From: Actinernus sp. WN-2022 | Lineage: Eukaryota > Cnidaria > Anthozoa > Actiniaria > Actinernidae | Length of the DNA: 64,000 bases | Assembly: GCA_030867875.1 (NCBI GenBank) | Contig: JAOWCC010001751.1 | Location: 21,288,026-21,352,025, forward strand | Reading direction: 5' to 3' | Part shown: positions 26,301 through 35,700 of the stretch, in pieces | Layout: the number at the start of each line of letters is the position of its first letter | How positions within the stretch are numbered: position 1 is the stretch's first letter | The notes under the pieces: model-generated | Databases searched by the model: none | Seen by the model: only the letters and a program-made list of their open reading frames with translations | Told to the model about the DNA's origin: nothing | Program-made: the position numbers and the translations under genes

Positions 26301-26339
26301 CAAGGACTTGCCCAAGCATCTTCAACATTTTCACTCTAA
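11398..26339 (+). CDS. EFCAB10: EF-hand domain-containing protein, EFCAB10-like, four exons
   Basis: Exons are 11398-11497, 23796-23960, 25700-25790 and 26297-26339. All junctions are GT/AG and in phase (1, 1, 2), giving 132 residues, close to the roughly 130 of the family. The N-terminus ([20 protein letters not shown]) is a dimerisation-type helix like the RIIa fold, which EFCAB10 shares. Exon 2 supplies [18 protein letters not shown], one EF-hand. The calcium loop reads [12 protein letters not shown], with Gln at position 12 where Glu is usual, so calcium binding may be weak. The family is linked to cilia and sperm flagella; that role is inferred here. The C-terminal exon is short and least certain. 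The TTG-initiated extension upstream of 11398 is rejected in favour of the ATG. Confidence 0.85.
12185..12928. mobile_element. TIR element, 744 bp, near-perfect 9-bp target duplication
   Basis: The ends GGGTAAGTACAAAA and inverse extend about 150 bp inward. The flanks are TCAGCACAG (12176-12184) and TCGGCACAG (12929-12937), a 9-bp duplication with one change. The arms contain repeated GGTCCATGGACC palindromes. Length and target size suggest a non-autonomous Mutator-like (MULE) element. No transposase. The open frames at 11953-12345 and 12761-13111 are arms. Confidence 0.7.
12938..13930. other. Stretch with no recognised gene
   Basis: An open frame (13628-13933, plus) and an overlapping hydrophobic frame (13471-13662, minus) show no family signature. 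No repeat structure was identified. It lies in intron 1 of the EFCAB10-like gene. Confidence 0.4.
13931..14240 (-). pseudogene. LINE open reading frame, C-terminal fragment
   Basis: The translation carries [16 protein letters not shown] followed, after one in-frame stop, by [14 protein letters not shown]. This is the tail of a non-LTR retrotransposon polyprotein of a type common in invertebrates. No RT core is present. It ends in a TAA/TAG context near 13931. Confidence 0.7.
14440..14492 (+). repeat. LINE-type 3' tail
   Basis: GGTGGATAAATAAAGGTTAT followed by GATAATAATAATAA looks like the 3' end of a plus-strand non-LTR element. No coding part was found upstream. Confidence 0.35.
14815..15349 (-). 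pseudogene. LINE open reading frame, C-terminal fragment
   Basis: The frame at 15349-15056 contains [17 protein letters not shown], the post-RT block of Jockey/CR1-type LINEs. After a frame change, the region to about 14815 gives [20 protein letters not shown], the usual C-terminal block. Truncated at the 5' side and broken. Confidence 0.75.
15400..16822 (-). pseudogene. LINE reverse-transcriptase ORF, distal half
   Basis: On the minus strand it begins just after the YADDLV motif with [19 protein letters not shown] and later KTKVL. It continues to [18 protein letters not shown] and a C-terminal block near 16200-16300. The proximal half, ending YADDLV, lies beyond the inserted element at 16827-18640. 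Stops and frameshifts make it non-functional. Confidence 0.8.
16511..16599. repeat. Perfect 37-bp hairpin inserted in the LINE
   Basis: Arms 16511-16547 and 16563-16599 are perfect inverted copies (starting CTGAATTTCAGCCGTC) around a 15-base loop of TCC/CTC repeats. It interrupts the LINE reading frame, so it is younger than the LINE. Confidence 0.85.
16827..18640. mobile_element. Helitron-like non-autonomous element, copy 2
   Basis: 1814 bp with the same two ends as the copy at 931-1587. It sits in a LINE exactly after the codons for YADDLV, with TAAC on both sides (16823-16826, 18641-18644). Removing it and one TAAC restores the LINE frame. The interior has no recognised transposase; the frames at 17515-17756 and 18228-18413 match nothing I know. 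Four-base duplication is unlike classical Helitrons, so the superfamily is uncertain. Confidence 0.65.
18645..19040 (-). pseudogene. LINE reverse-transcriptase ORF, proximal half
   Basis: The minus strand encodes the RT signature CLLYADDLV at about 18645-18671, preceded in other frames by [15 protein letters not shown], the RT block before it. This is the upstream half of the LINE continuing at 16822. Several frameshifts. Confidence 0.75.
19669..21012 (-). mobile_element. Gypsy-type LTR retrotransposon remnant (protease and RT)
   Basis: On the minus strand a retropepsin motif (V-D-T-G-A, near 20833-20847) is followed downstream by an RT segment at 19669-19971 containing [20 protein letters not shown] and LDLSSG. 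The order PR then RT fits Ty3/Gypsy pol. Frameshifts and stops throughout show it is dead. No LTRs were recognised on either side. It lies in intron 1 of the EFCAB10-like gene. Confidence 0.8.
21013..21634. other. Stretch with no recognised feature
   Basis: No coding exon, LTR or inverted repeat could be supported here. It may include the 5' part of the Gypsy remnant. Confidence 0.4.
21635..23176. mobile_element. MULE-like element, 1542 bp, perfect 9-bp target duplication
   Basis: The ends GGGTTTCTGGAAAACCCG and inverse are flanked by ACCCCCTCC on both sides (21626-21634 and 23177-23185). The inverted repeats run about 430 bp (21635-22070 and 22790-23176) and begin with tandem GCGAATAGC-type units of different number in each arm. 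No transposase was seen. The middle holds a degraded SINE (about 22390-22505, reading from the minus strand). Long TIRs and a 9-bp duplication suggest a Mutator-like element. Confidence 0.85.
24132..24461. mobile_element. Foldback MITE, TATAATATAGATACGATAGTACG family
   Basis: Inverted segments GGCTTCTTTATTTG/AAAGAAGCC and ATGTTTTATACTATCATAAAA form long internal arms around 24370. A related truncated copy lies at 48065-48200. The sequence includes a CGCGCGCTCTGATTGGCT segment. It lies in intron 2 of the EFCAB10-like gene. Confidence 0.7.
24462..24696. mobile_element. MITE, 235 bp
   Basis: The ends ACGTGGCCAGAAACATAAGGG-type and inverse (CCCTTATGTTTCTGACGTGG) are imperfect inverted repeats. 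It abuts the preceding foldback. Inner arms pair TGGATTATTCA with TGAATAATCCA. Confidence 0.65.
24697..25410. other. Intron stretch without recognised feature
   Basis: AT-rich intron of the EFCAB10-like gene. The open frame at 24823-25023 has no family feature. Confidence 0.4.
25411..25668 (-). mobile_element. tRNA-derived SINE
   Basis: On the minus strand a tRNA-like head with box A (GGTGGCACAGCTAGTG) and box B (GATTCGATTCCC) leads into a body containing GAGTTGAGTTTGTTGGTGTC and TTTTTCTCCCTCCTCAAAA. The tail is ACATGTAAATAAAGTT. The same body recurs at 56880-57148, 31110-31499 and inside 21635-23176. It ends about 30 bp before exon 3 of the EFCAB10-like gene. Confidence 0.8.
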
Positions 26340-26743
26340 ATCATGAAGAGCTGTGTACCCATATGACTGCCACTAATTAAAGGCAACAAAGGCAACTAAA
26401 GGCAACAAAGACCTTATTTTAAAATGTTCACAGAGAGATATTGGCACTCAACCAATGTAGTTCTAAATGCATGAGTATATATAAGTTAAAACTGACAAAC
26501 CAAATATTTTGATGTTGCCTTTATTTCTTGTGACCAGTGAAACAATAATTATGTTAATGAACTGAGGGTAAATGAAGACTTGGTGTATAAGTACACCAAT
26601 GCATGTGCTGTAATAGTGTATGTAATAACACCATCCATCATTTACAGACCATGTGTATATTAATTATAATATAATTATACAGTACATTGTACATAGCAAT
26701 AACTGATATATGTATATCTCATTTTACACTTGCTAGTGTTGCA

Positions 26744-26749
26744 AATAAA
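26744..26749 (+). promoter_or_regulatory. EFCAB10: Candidate poly(A) signal of the EFCAB10-like gene
   Basis: AATAAA 405 nt beyond the predicted stop, the first canonical signal found on this strand after the last exon. Confidence 0.35.
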
Positions 26750-27145
26750 TTATTTTGGTCATTCCAACTTTTATGAGGGCATCACTGCATGTAATGCAAT
26801 TTTTCTTCAACCTACAATGTTAATCCCAAGGTGGGGAATATGGTGGTTGTTTTAACTGGAGATTTTAAACACACCTTAATAGAGCACTTTTTGATTGAGT
26901 GTTGACAAGTAATTAGGTGATTACTTTCGAGTTTGATTTGTTATATATCCATGATTGCATTTACTTGTCCTCATAATCGGTCCAAGTAAAACCAATCATG
27001 AATTACTTCAGTTCATGATTGCTTCAATACATTTTTACTTGCTCCCGTGATTGGCCCAAATTTTGGTTTTCTGACACTCATTCGAAAACCACTCTAACAA
27101 CACAAAACACACTTATCGTATATTTTCTCTACTTTCAACCCCTGG

Positions 27146-27385
27146 GCCCAGTTGTTTAAAGCCCGATTAGTTCTAATCCTGGATTAAGTCTTAACCCATG
27201 ATTTTTGTTCTCTCAATATAAGAAGGTATTTCTTTACAAATCTAGCAAGACAAGTAGAAAAGTACTTGTTATTTCTCCTCTTGGAATAGATTTTTAGCCT
27301 CAAAGATGTAGTTCACAAAATAGCAAATCGAACTAAAGTTTGCCCATAATCCTGGATTAGCTCAATCGGGCTTCAAACAACCCTG
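27146..27385. mobile_element. MITE, CCCAGTTGTTTAAAGCCCG family
   Basis: The left end CCCAGTTGTTTAAAGCCCGA is inverted at the right as TCGGGCTTCAAACAACCCTG. Related elements lie at 38763-38882 and, as a fragment, near 63827. Confidence 0.65.
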
Positions 27386-27573
27386 TTTACCATACTGTCT
27401 CCTCCACCGAGCATTAACATTAATTAATTAGTGCATACGGTAATTTATACTATGGTTTTGTGTCTTAATATGCCATTCACATTTTGATGAGTCCCTTTAT
27501 CTGTAGGTTTTTTTTCATAGGTGTCAAACAGTTACTAATATCTCACCCTGAAAATGTTAACATGATTACCGTA

Positions 27574-27957
27574 TTAGCCATTTCGTAAACTGATAAAGGT
27601 CTGGGAGCGAGTTTGTGAATTTCTTCGAATTAAACTAATAAACCCAACCACAAGAAATATCACATCAACATTACTGTGTTGACTGAGTTTGGGGACGTTT
27701 GGATCAATATTAACGAGGTGCTAAACTTTCAAAAATTGCAAGATAGCTCAGTATGGGAGAGGGACACAGCCGCGTGCACCCAATCCGTACTGACCTATCT
27801 TATTTTTGTGATTTTCAAAAGTTCTTATTTACTCAAACATCGTCAAACTCAGTTCTATGTGACCTTTCATGGTGGGGTTCTTTTTAAAACTTATTTTTGA
27901 ATTCAATTCAATTTACACACTTGGTTCCAGTCCTTTATCAGTTTACGAAATGGCTAA
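27574..27957. mobile_element. TIR element with about 55-bp arms
   Basis: TTAGCCATTTCGTAAACTGA at the left and TCAGTTTACGAAATGGCTAA at the right continue as imperfect arms to GAATT. The open frame at 27676-27900 inside it is unsupported. Confidence 0.65.
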
Positions 27958-28341
27958 CATAAACAACCTGCTTTTGCCATTGAAATATGCACTTGTCTGA
28001 GAATATTATCTGTTCCAAGAAATGAATAGTTTCCGAGAGCAAAGCTTGATGAAAACTATGTTTCAATGAACAGATGTCTGCCGTCCAAGGACAAAATATC
28101 AGTTAATACTTCAATGCCACAAAGTAGGTTTTTGTCTTTAAAATCCTTCAGATATTTTCATTTACGGCAGCCCTTGTGTGTGCTATACTCACAGGGGATG
28201 TATTCGCTGATATTTGTCTGGCAGAGTGGGTCACGTGATGCATTCCACCAATCACATGGAAGAGAAAATGTTTGATGGGATATAAAAATAATATCCATAC
28301 TTTTACTGCAATGAAAGTGATCCTCGTGATCTGAACAGTTT

Positions 28342-28665
28342 AATTGACCTATATCATTATGACGTCAAATCAAAACAATCTATTGTTTAAACGCTAAGGA
28401 TCACGGTCGTGGGAGGGGGACAAAACGGCAACAACACAAAGGAAATAGCTATCAAATGCATTTTGTAGAACGTAGAATGGCGGTAACAGCCACCAAATAA
28501 TGTAAATATTGTGGGATAAACATTGATACGGGTGATATCTGGAAACCAGACAATTCGAAGTAATTTGTTTCTCAGCAGAGCAGATTTAGTTCAAAATTCT
28601 ATTGTTCAAGTCGATTCTGTCCCCCTCATAAACAAGCCGTGACGTCATAATGATATAGGGTAATT
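28342..28665. mobile_element. MITE, 324 bp
   Basis: AATTGACCTATATCATTATG followed by ACGTCA is inverted at the right end with one change. Inner segments (GGGGGACA / TGTCCCCC) also pair. Confidence 0.7.
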
Positions 28666-28916
28666 ATGGCATACAGGGCTGTCATTAAGTTTTTAAGTTG
28701 CTGGGCAACTGTAAAATATAGTTTTTACGTGTGTGTGCCCTAAGCTACAACTCTGGCTTTAAAGTTTACATTGAAGTGCCACTACAACGAAAATTTACCA
28801 TTTCTATTTCCAACTTTTTTAGTGTCAATAGGTAAATCAATGTTAGAAATATCCAAATTGGTTACAAATATTCCCAAAAAAAAACTGTAAAATCCTGTCC
28901 ACCATTACTGGAAGCT

Positions 28917-29116
28917 GTTCCCTTTATTCAGCGGAAGTGATGTCATACGCCCAACATGATAACCAGCATCGCGAACCTCGCAAGAATAAATATAACTTTC
29001 TTCTTATGTACGATAAGAAGCTTTTAGTAGAAATATGCCTCCAAGGCATTGTGTTGTTCAGGTGAGTGTTGCGCGTATGACGTCACTTCCGCTGAATAAA
29101 GCTGAACAAAGGGAAC
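28917..29116. mobile_element. MITE, 200 bp
   Basis: GTTCCCTTTATTCAGCGGAA at the left is inverted at the right as TTCCGCTGAATAAAGCTGAA plus CAAAGGGAAC, an 8-bp difference between arms. The arms extend through the TGATGTCATACGC segment. Confidence 0.7.
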
Positions 29117-29546
29117 AACCTCCTGTAATGACGGAGGTATAGATTCGATACTCGGAGTTCAAACAATAAGACTTCCCATCATCGTATCACAAAACGGTTT
29201 GGACTGGTAATAATATAGCAATTCTATGAAGATACAAAAACATTGATATGTCAAAATTTGATCGTAGTGGCACTGTAAGTAGCCAGCCATAATCATAGTT
29301 GCTGGTGACATCGCAGGTAGCTGGCTTCTAGTGACTGTAGGGGAATACATTGTTTGCTTCTTCGATAGAGCAAGCATCACATGCTAGCTATTTTTAAACC
29401 ATAGAGGTGCACATGGCGTTGTTCTCAATATAATTAAGTTTTTTGACAAACGTTTTCCAAAACAAATGGTTCAGTTTTGTGTGAAATATTATATTAGTTG
29501 TCCTTCTTTTTAAGTCAGTTTTAAGTAGAGGTATGTGGCTTAGATA

Positions 29547-29552
29547 TTTAAT
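29547..29552 (-). promoter_or_regulatory. Poly(A) signal ATTAAA of the BRICHOS gene
   Basis: ATTAAA on the minus strand, 76 nt beyond the TAG stop of the BRICHOS precursor gene. Confidence 0.5.
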
Positions 29553-29627
29553 ACTCTGTAAAGAACCATGCATTGCATTTTGATAGATGCCCTCGGTTCC
29601 TTCACTAATGCACAAACATGTCAGGGG

Positions 29628-29770
29628 CTAACATTGAATATTCTGGCATCTTTTAATTCTAAATTTGACCCAGAAGCATCCTTTGCCGCTAATGCACCTA
29701 AATACCCATTTAAACACAATATTGCACACGCGCCCACCACAGGCATTTCTTTGATGCTGAGGACTTCTTC
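29628..29770 (-). CDS. Last exon of the BRICHOS gene: putative mature beta-hairpin peptide
   Basis: The acceptor TTTTACAG ends at 29771. The exon opens in phase 1, completes a Gly codon (193) and encodes 46 more residues before TAG (29630-29628). Cysteines are residues 203, 208, 218, 224, 234 and 239, spaced 4-9-5-9-4, a mirror-symmetric pattern around the turn I-S-G-K-G. The two flanking nine-residue strands alternate hydrophobic or aromatic and basic residues ([14 protein letters not shown]). Charge is about +10 with no Asp or Glu. Three nested cross-strand disulfides would make a hairpin like arenicin or tachyplesin, but longer. Release could follow KR191 or R200; neither is a canonical furin site. 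The whole peptide lies in this one exon. Confidence 0.85.
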
Positions 29771-32700
29771 CTGTAAAATTAAATATGTATAAAATTATCA
29801 ACACAGTACGAGCACTGCTGGAGGCTCATCTCGGTCTTACCTCCAAGCTCTAAGGTTCAGTGGTGCATTGCCTGTGCTCCTAAAGTCACCCAGACAAAAT
29901 GTTCTTTTTGGTGGTAGTAGTCTCTTTGGTGATGATGTTCGTTTTGTTTGGTGATGGTGTTCGTTTTGGTGATGGTGTTCTTTGTGATGATAGTATTCTC
30001 TTTGGTAATGGTGTTCTTTGTGGTGATGGTGTTCGTTTCGGTGATGGTGTTCGTTTTGGTGATGGTGTTCTTTGTGATGATAGTATTCTCTTTGGTAATG
30101 GTGTTCTTTGTGGTGATGGTGTTCGTTTCGGTGATGGTGTTCGTTTTGGTGATGGTGTTCTTTGTGATGATAGTATTCTCTTTGGTAATGGTGTTCTTTG
30201 TGGTGATGGTGTTCGTTTCGGTGATGGTGTTCGTTTCGGTGATGGTGTTCGTTTCGGTGATGGTGTTCGTTTCGGTGATGGTGTTCTTCGTGGTGATGGT
30301 GTTCTTCGTGGTCATGATGTTCATTTTGGTGATGGTGTTCGTTGTGGTGATCTCTTTGGTGATGGTGTTCTCTTTGGTGATGGTGTTCGTTTCGGTGATG
30401 GTGTTCGTTTTGGTGATGGTGTTCTCTTTGGTGATGGTGTTCGTTTCGGTGATGGTGTTCGTTTCGGTGATGGTGTTTGTTTCGGTGATGATGTTCGTGA
30501 TGGTGTTTGTTTCGGTGATGGTGTTCTTTATGGTGAAAGTGTTCGTTTTGGTGATGGTGTTCTTTTTGGCTGGGTGACTTTAGGACTACAGGCAAAGCAC
30601 CGCTGGACACTACAGCATGTCTCAACTCGGGCAAGTTTGATTTTTATGTTACCTGATAGCCCAAAATCATACTTGCTCGAAAAAAAGCTAGAAAAGCTGT
30701 TAGAAGGCCAGTGCATAGATCGGTTTTCGATTGAGTGTCAAGAGAAATGTGTTGTTTTGGTTTTGTGTTTGCTTAGCTTTTCTATTGGCTGTGAAAAACG
30801 TTTTGTGATTACTAACCAATCAAGTTCTAAACTAAAGCCAGACATTGTTTTGGTCTGTCACGCAATCGATTTTCGTTTTAGCGAGAGTTATGCACGATTG
30901 CGTTTACTTTTCCTCGTGATTGGTTGAAGTAAAACCAATCACGAAGTCCTTCAGTTCGTGACTTGGCTCATTGGCTTTTTACTAAATGCTCCCGTGATTG
31001 GCTAGATCTTGCGTAGGCTAGTCTAGGCTATGGAGGTGGGTTCTACTCTCCCGCATAGGAGTAAAGAAAGCTATAAGTTGGTCTAATCTTATTACAAGAA
31101 AAAAATATACAACTTTATTTACGTGTCTAGTCTTCTAGCTGAACCCAATAAAGGAGACGGGCCGCAGTGACTAACAACCTGCCATGTTATTGGCTCGCTA
31201 CCCAACAAAACGACAATAGAACGATACAAACACAATAGATTTCTTTATAGTGCGGCCCAAAAGGGGTCCAATAAAATGCAAGGTTTTTAGTAGCTCCGGT
31301 CATACCCCTATAAATGGTCTACTAATCCGGGACACGGATCCCTTGGTCGAATTGGAATTGGGTTGGTTGCTGAGGGAGGAAAACCAGAGAACCCGGAAAA
31401 AAACTATCGGAAAAAGGGAGAGATACCAACAAACTCAACTCCCATATGACGCCGAGTCTGGGGATTTAATCCATGTCACAGAGGTGAAACCTCGGAGAGA
31501 TTCTAGTGTGCTTACCGATCCTTTTCGCCCCTTTTATCGAGAGAAGCCCGCTAATCTTGGAGATCTCGTACACCGGGTCGTTTACACACATCTTCTTCAT
31601 CTTGTTGGTGAGAAGTTGTCGATTAAACAGTATATTGGTGACTTGCCATTTGGAACTTTGGAGCATTGCTATATCTGCTGTTGTATTGGTGCCATTCATA
31701 GCTATGGCCTATAAAATATATATAGTTATTGTAAAGTCTGCAAAGTTTGCAAACAATATGCACAATAAGGTTAGAAATATGAGACGATGCTTCGCGGAAG
31801 TGGGCATGAACCCCGAGAGGAGATGGAGTGGTGATAAATCGTGGGCATAGTTGGTATTTACGGTGCGACTTCTGCAACCAGGGCCACTTATACAACGAGA
31901 ACTAAACACATTGCAACACGAAAGTAAAGCATTCCAACTTATAAATCCTGGCATAGAGCGGTTTTCAGTTGAGTGTAGTAAAACCAAACGCAAATTACCC
32001 ACAGCCAGCCAATCATAGGAGCGAGTAATCACAACTAACTCATAAATGGCTTCCCTGTGAGCCAATGACAAACCAAAGAAAAACCAACACCAATTTGCGT
32101 TTGGTTTTACTTTGGAATCTGATTGGTTGATTTACTTTCTCAGCCAATAGGAGAGCTTAGTAAACGCAAAACCAAAACACTTCCGACACTCAATTGCAAT
32201 CCGCTCTATCCACGTGATTTGCTTCATTCAAAAAACCTCGACTTCAAAGGCTAGTCCACCGAATTTGCCTATTCTGATTACGCTAACAAGATACTTCATA
32301 AGGATAGTTTATTGTGGGATAGTCGCCAGACAACTCGATAAGCTAATACAATTAACTAATTACTATAAATTGTGTTCTTAACTGATGGGAAACTGCCAGA
32401 TACGAAAAATCGCGAAAGCCACGAAAAAACTACTCTGGGGTTGTGGCCAAAAAACGTGGAAAAGTGTGGAAACGTATGCCTCGAATTCTTCGAGGGCTGG
32501 AGAACTGACTACTCACTACGTTTACGCAAAACAGTCGTTATAATTAATGAAATCTAAATGAACCAAAATGGAGCTGACTGGTCGAGATGACTACTTTTCC
32601 CGCTCAAAGCATTATATATGCTAGAAGCATTACCCATAAGGCTAACGTCTCGTGTCCAAACCTCTTTACCATATCGGCAGAATATCAATTTCTAACTATA

Positions 32701-35700
32701 TAGTTCCTGCGTCGCTCAAACGTCAGAAATTACATTTTACTGAATCGAAGCTCTAGTACATATCAATAAAATAGCAGGCAAAAGTGTCGTTTTGAACTTC
32801 CCGCGGTCTCTTCCATATTAGGAAAATTACATATTCCATATTTGGAAGAGCTGAGAGGAAATTCAAAATGGCGGTTTCTAGGTCCCAGGTCTCTAAATCG
32901 ACACTCGTTGTTTGATATGACGTTGAAATGCTATTGTCTTGTACTCGACACTGATTGGATCCAATAACTCTACGATGTAATTGGTTCTCGTTGTCTAAGT
33001 ATCCCCGCGTTACATTAGTCACACGGTAATGTGTAAGGTATCGATCTGTCAGTAATCCTGTACCGCTCCAGACCTGTATTCTGATGGGGCGGCCTTCACC
33101 TCCTCGGAACATGGAAGAGTACTGGCTATCCAAACAATGCCTAGCCCTGAAACAATACAAACCCTAACCCTAAAGGCAATGCAATTCTTTGTCGGTGCAG
33201 TCCAACTGGGGTCCAATAAAATGCAAGGTTTTGAGAGGTGAAGGGCTGCTGATTCTGATCAGTTGGACTGCACTGACACAGAATTGCATTGTTTTAGGGT
33301 TAGGGTTTGTATTGTTTCAGGGTTAGGCATTGTTGGATAGCCAGTACTATTCCACGTTCCGAGGAGGTGAAGGCCGCCCCATTCTGATTGCACCATTATA
33401 CTGTAGCTCTATTGTTTTCGTACTGCACGTTCTAAAGGTTAGGGTGTTTTGTATTGTTGGGAAGCCAATACTGTGGCTCGTTTCGAGCGGTACAGGATGT
33501 CCCCGATCTGTGGGATTGGAACACGATGATTGCACCACTGGTTCGGACTGATGCAAAGTTATGGCAACGACTTCCGGCATACGCCATGCCGTGACATTGA
33601 AATGGTTTCTCCATTGCTTTTGCCTGAGTATCCAATGACGAGGCATAGTTTACAGCTTAAAGTTTTGCCATACTTCTTTCCCACTTATAAACGAAATCTG
33701 CTCGAACAGACAATTTTCTGACGAGAAATACGAACAGTCAATGTCATGTATACACGACAAGCATTTGGTAAGCTTGTGTTTTTTTTCGGTCGTTGTTTTT
33801 TCGGATTGGGTCACCTGTGGCACGCGGTCAAAATGGGGCGTGCCACAGGTGACCGAATCCTGAAAAAACCCGACCGAAAATAAATACAGAAGTGCCGGCA
33901 AGCAGGCGTGGCACCCCTTATTTTTGTCGTGTAAATGGAATGTTCTGGTACGCGTGCGTGCTGAGACCCACAATAATGATTGGCTAAATAATTTGTTGTC
34001 TCCCGTTCAGATTATCATTTCTGATCAGTCAATTTCAAAATATGTCCACTACAAAACGTGATGCACTCAATTCAGGGATCAGATTGTTGTGTGACCGATC
34101 ATTTCGCAAAAATGCTGGTCCGATTGTTTCCTTCCGTTCGAGGTTTTCGCGAAAAGCGCTGAAATACTGTCCTTGTCGTCCTACTAAATTATTGCCCTAT
34201 TGGTCTAACCCTAGGTAGGACAATTGACAGATAGCCGGTATAAAATGCCAAAAAATCCCGCGTGAATCATGCACTGGTATAGCTCATGATGGTGAGACAG
34301 TTGTTGCGTCACAACCCAGCGTGAAGCGCCGGACTTTGTGAGGCTTCTGTTACGTTTGAGCTCATTTAAGTTCAGCTTCGGAAACAAAAAGCTGATTGCT
34401 TAGATTCTCTCCGACAATTTTCGGCAATCCCTAGTATATTGATCTTGAAAACCGAGTGTTTTGATTGGTCAGTCAATTGTTGGGAAACTTTTCCAGTGCT
34501 GATTGCTTGGTCTGCTCATTTACGTCATAGTCAATGTGTGCGTGCTGTGCGCGCTTCGATATGATATTACGTGTTCTACTAAGTATAATAATAATGACTT
34601 TTGCAGGAAATAGTCACGTGATATATCACTTCAATAACGAATGAATAGCCCACTTCCGAGATATGCCTCACTTCCTACGTACAAAGGAATCAATACGAGG
34701 CTCCGTGCATAATGCTCAATCGTTCGTGACAAATTACAGAAGTGCTGTAGTCTTGTCACGAACGACTGAGCATTATGCACGGAGCCTCGTATTGATTCCT
34801 TTGTATGTAGGAAGTGAGGCATATCTCGGAAGTGCGCCATTGAGCTCGTAATCTCATGGGAAAGACTTTACTGTTTGGTACACAATCTTCCAAAACGCAT
34901 TTTACAACAACTGCCCATTTTCTCGCTTTCTGATTGGTTAATGTTTATCGTCGATATGAAGACAGACAATAGGCCCTTTGCAGCTAACAAATCACGTGGT
35001 TGTACTGGAGAGCAAAAAAATTCTGACTTCATTTATTTAAAGGCCTTGTACGAGATCGGTATTGATATTAGCAAAACCTGTTTGTAAATGCTATTTTCCA
35101 CCTCCAATCGATTGTCGATCTTTCTAAACGGCGTTTTTAAAGATAGCTTGCTCTCCAGCATCCATGGCAACGCCTTTCCCATGGAGATCACGAGCTCAAT
35201 TCATTCGTTAACGAAGTATTATATCAGCACGTTGACTGTTAGCTGCAAAGGGCCTATAGAGAGCTGAAGCATCAACGACGGCGACAGCAACGAGGACGGG
35301 ACCTAGAAAAATGTTTTCTCCCGAAATGTGATGTTTACTATTTCCTCCGTTCGCTTTTAATATTTTTTTACATTCATATCTTCGAAAAATATGATATGCA
35401 TAGAGTTCCGTTCACGCCGAACGAAAAACGGAATGATTTACTTTCATACGTTGGCGAAATGTAGGCGACTGCGTGCAGTGGCAAACATTTGTCATTGTCT
35501 GTTGTCAAAAAGGATGCCTCGTGGATCCACAGCCATTTTGACCATGTTATGACGAAAATCGTCGTCAATATTAGGACAGACTCAATGTGTTAAGTTTTAG
35601 CAAGATCGGTGGCTTGCATGTTACGTCATCGCCGCCATGTTGGTGGACGTCCTCGTTAGCTTCTCTTGCAACCTCGTCCCCAGGGTCTTCTCGGTCAGAT

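Noticed and set aside
29837..30634. 265-codon His/Glu-rich frame on the minus strand, in the right orientation to be a BRICHOS gene exon
   Set aside because: It is the 18-bp minisatellite read through; other frames on both strands are equally open, its edges are inverted repeats, and the true last exon with acceptor, phase and stop is at 29628-29770.
29899..30927. 342-codon Gly/Asp/Val-rich frame on the plus strand
   Set aside because: Same minisatellite artefact, the longest open frame of the window but without any family signature or codon complexity.
34631..34851. Two similar frames on opposite strands (a seeming duplicated peptide)
   Set aside because: They are the two arms of one foldback element read in both directions.
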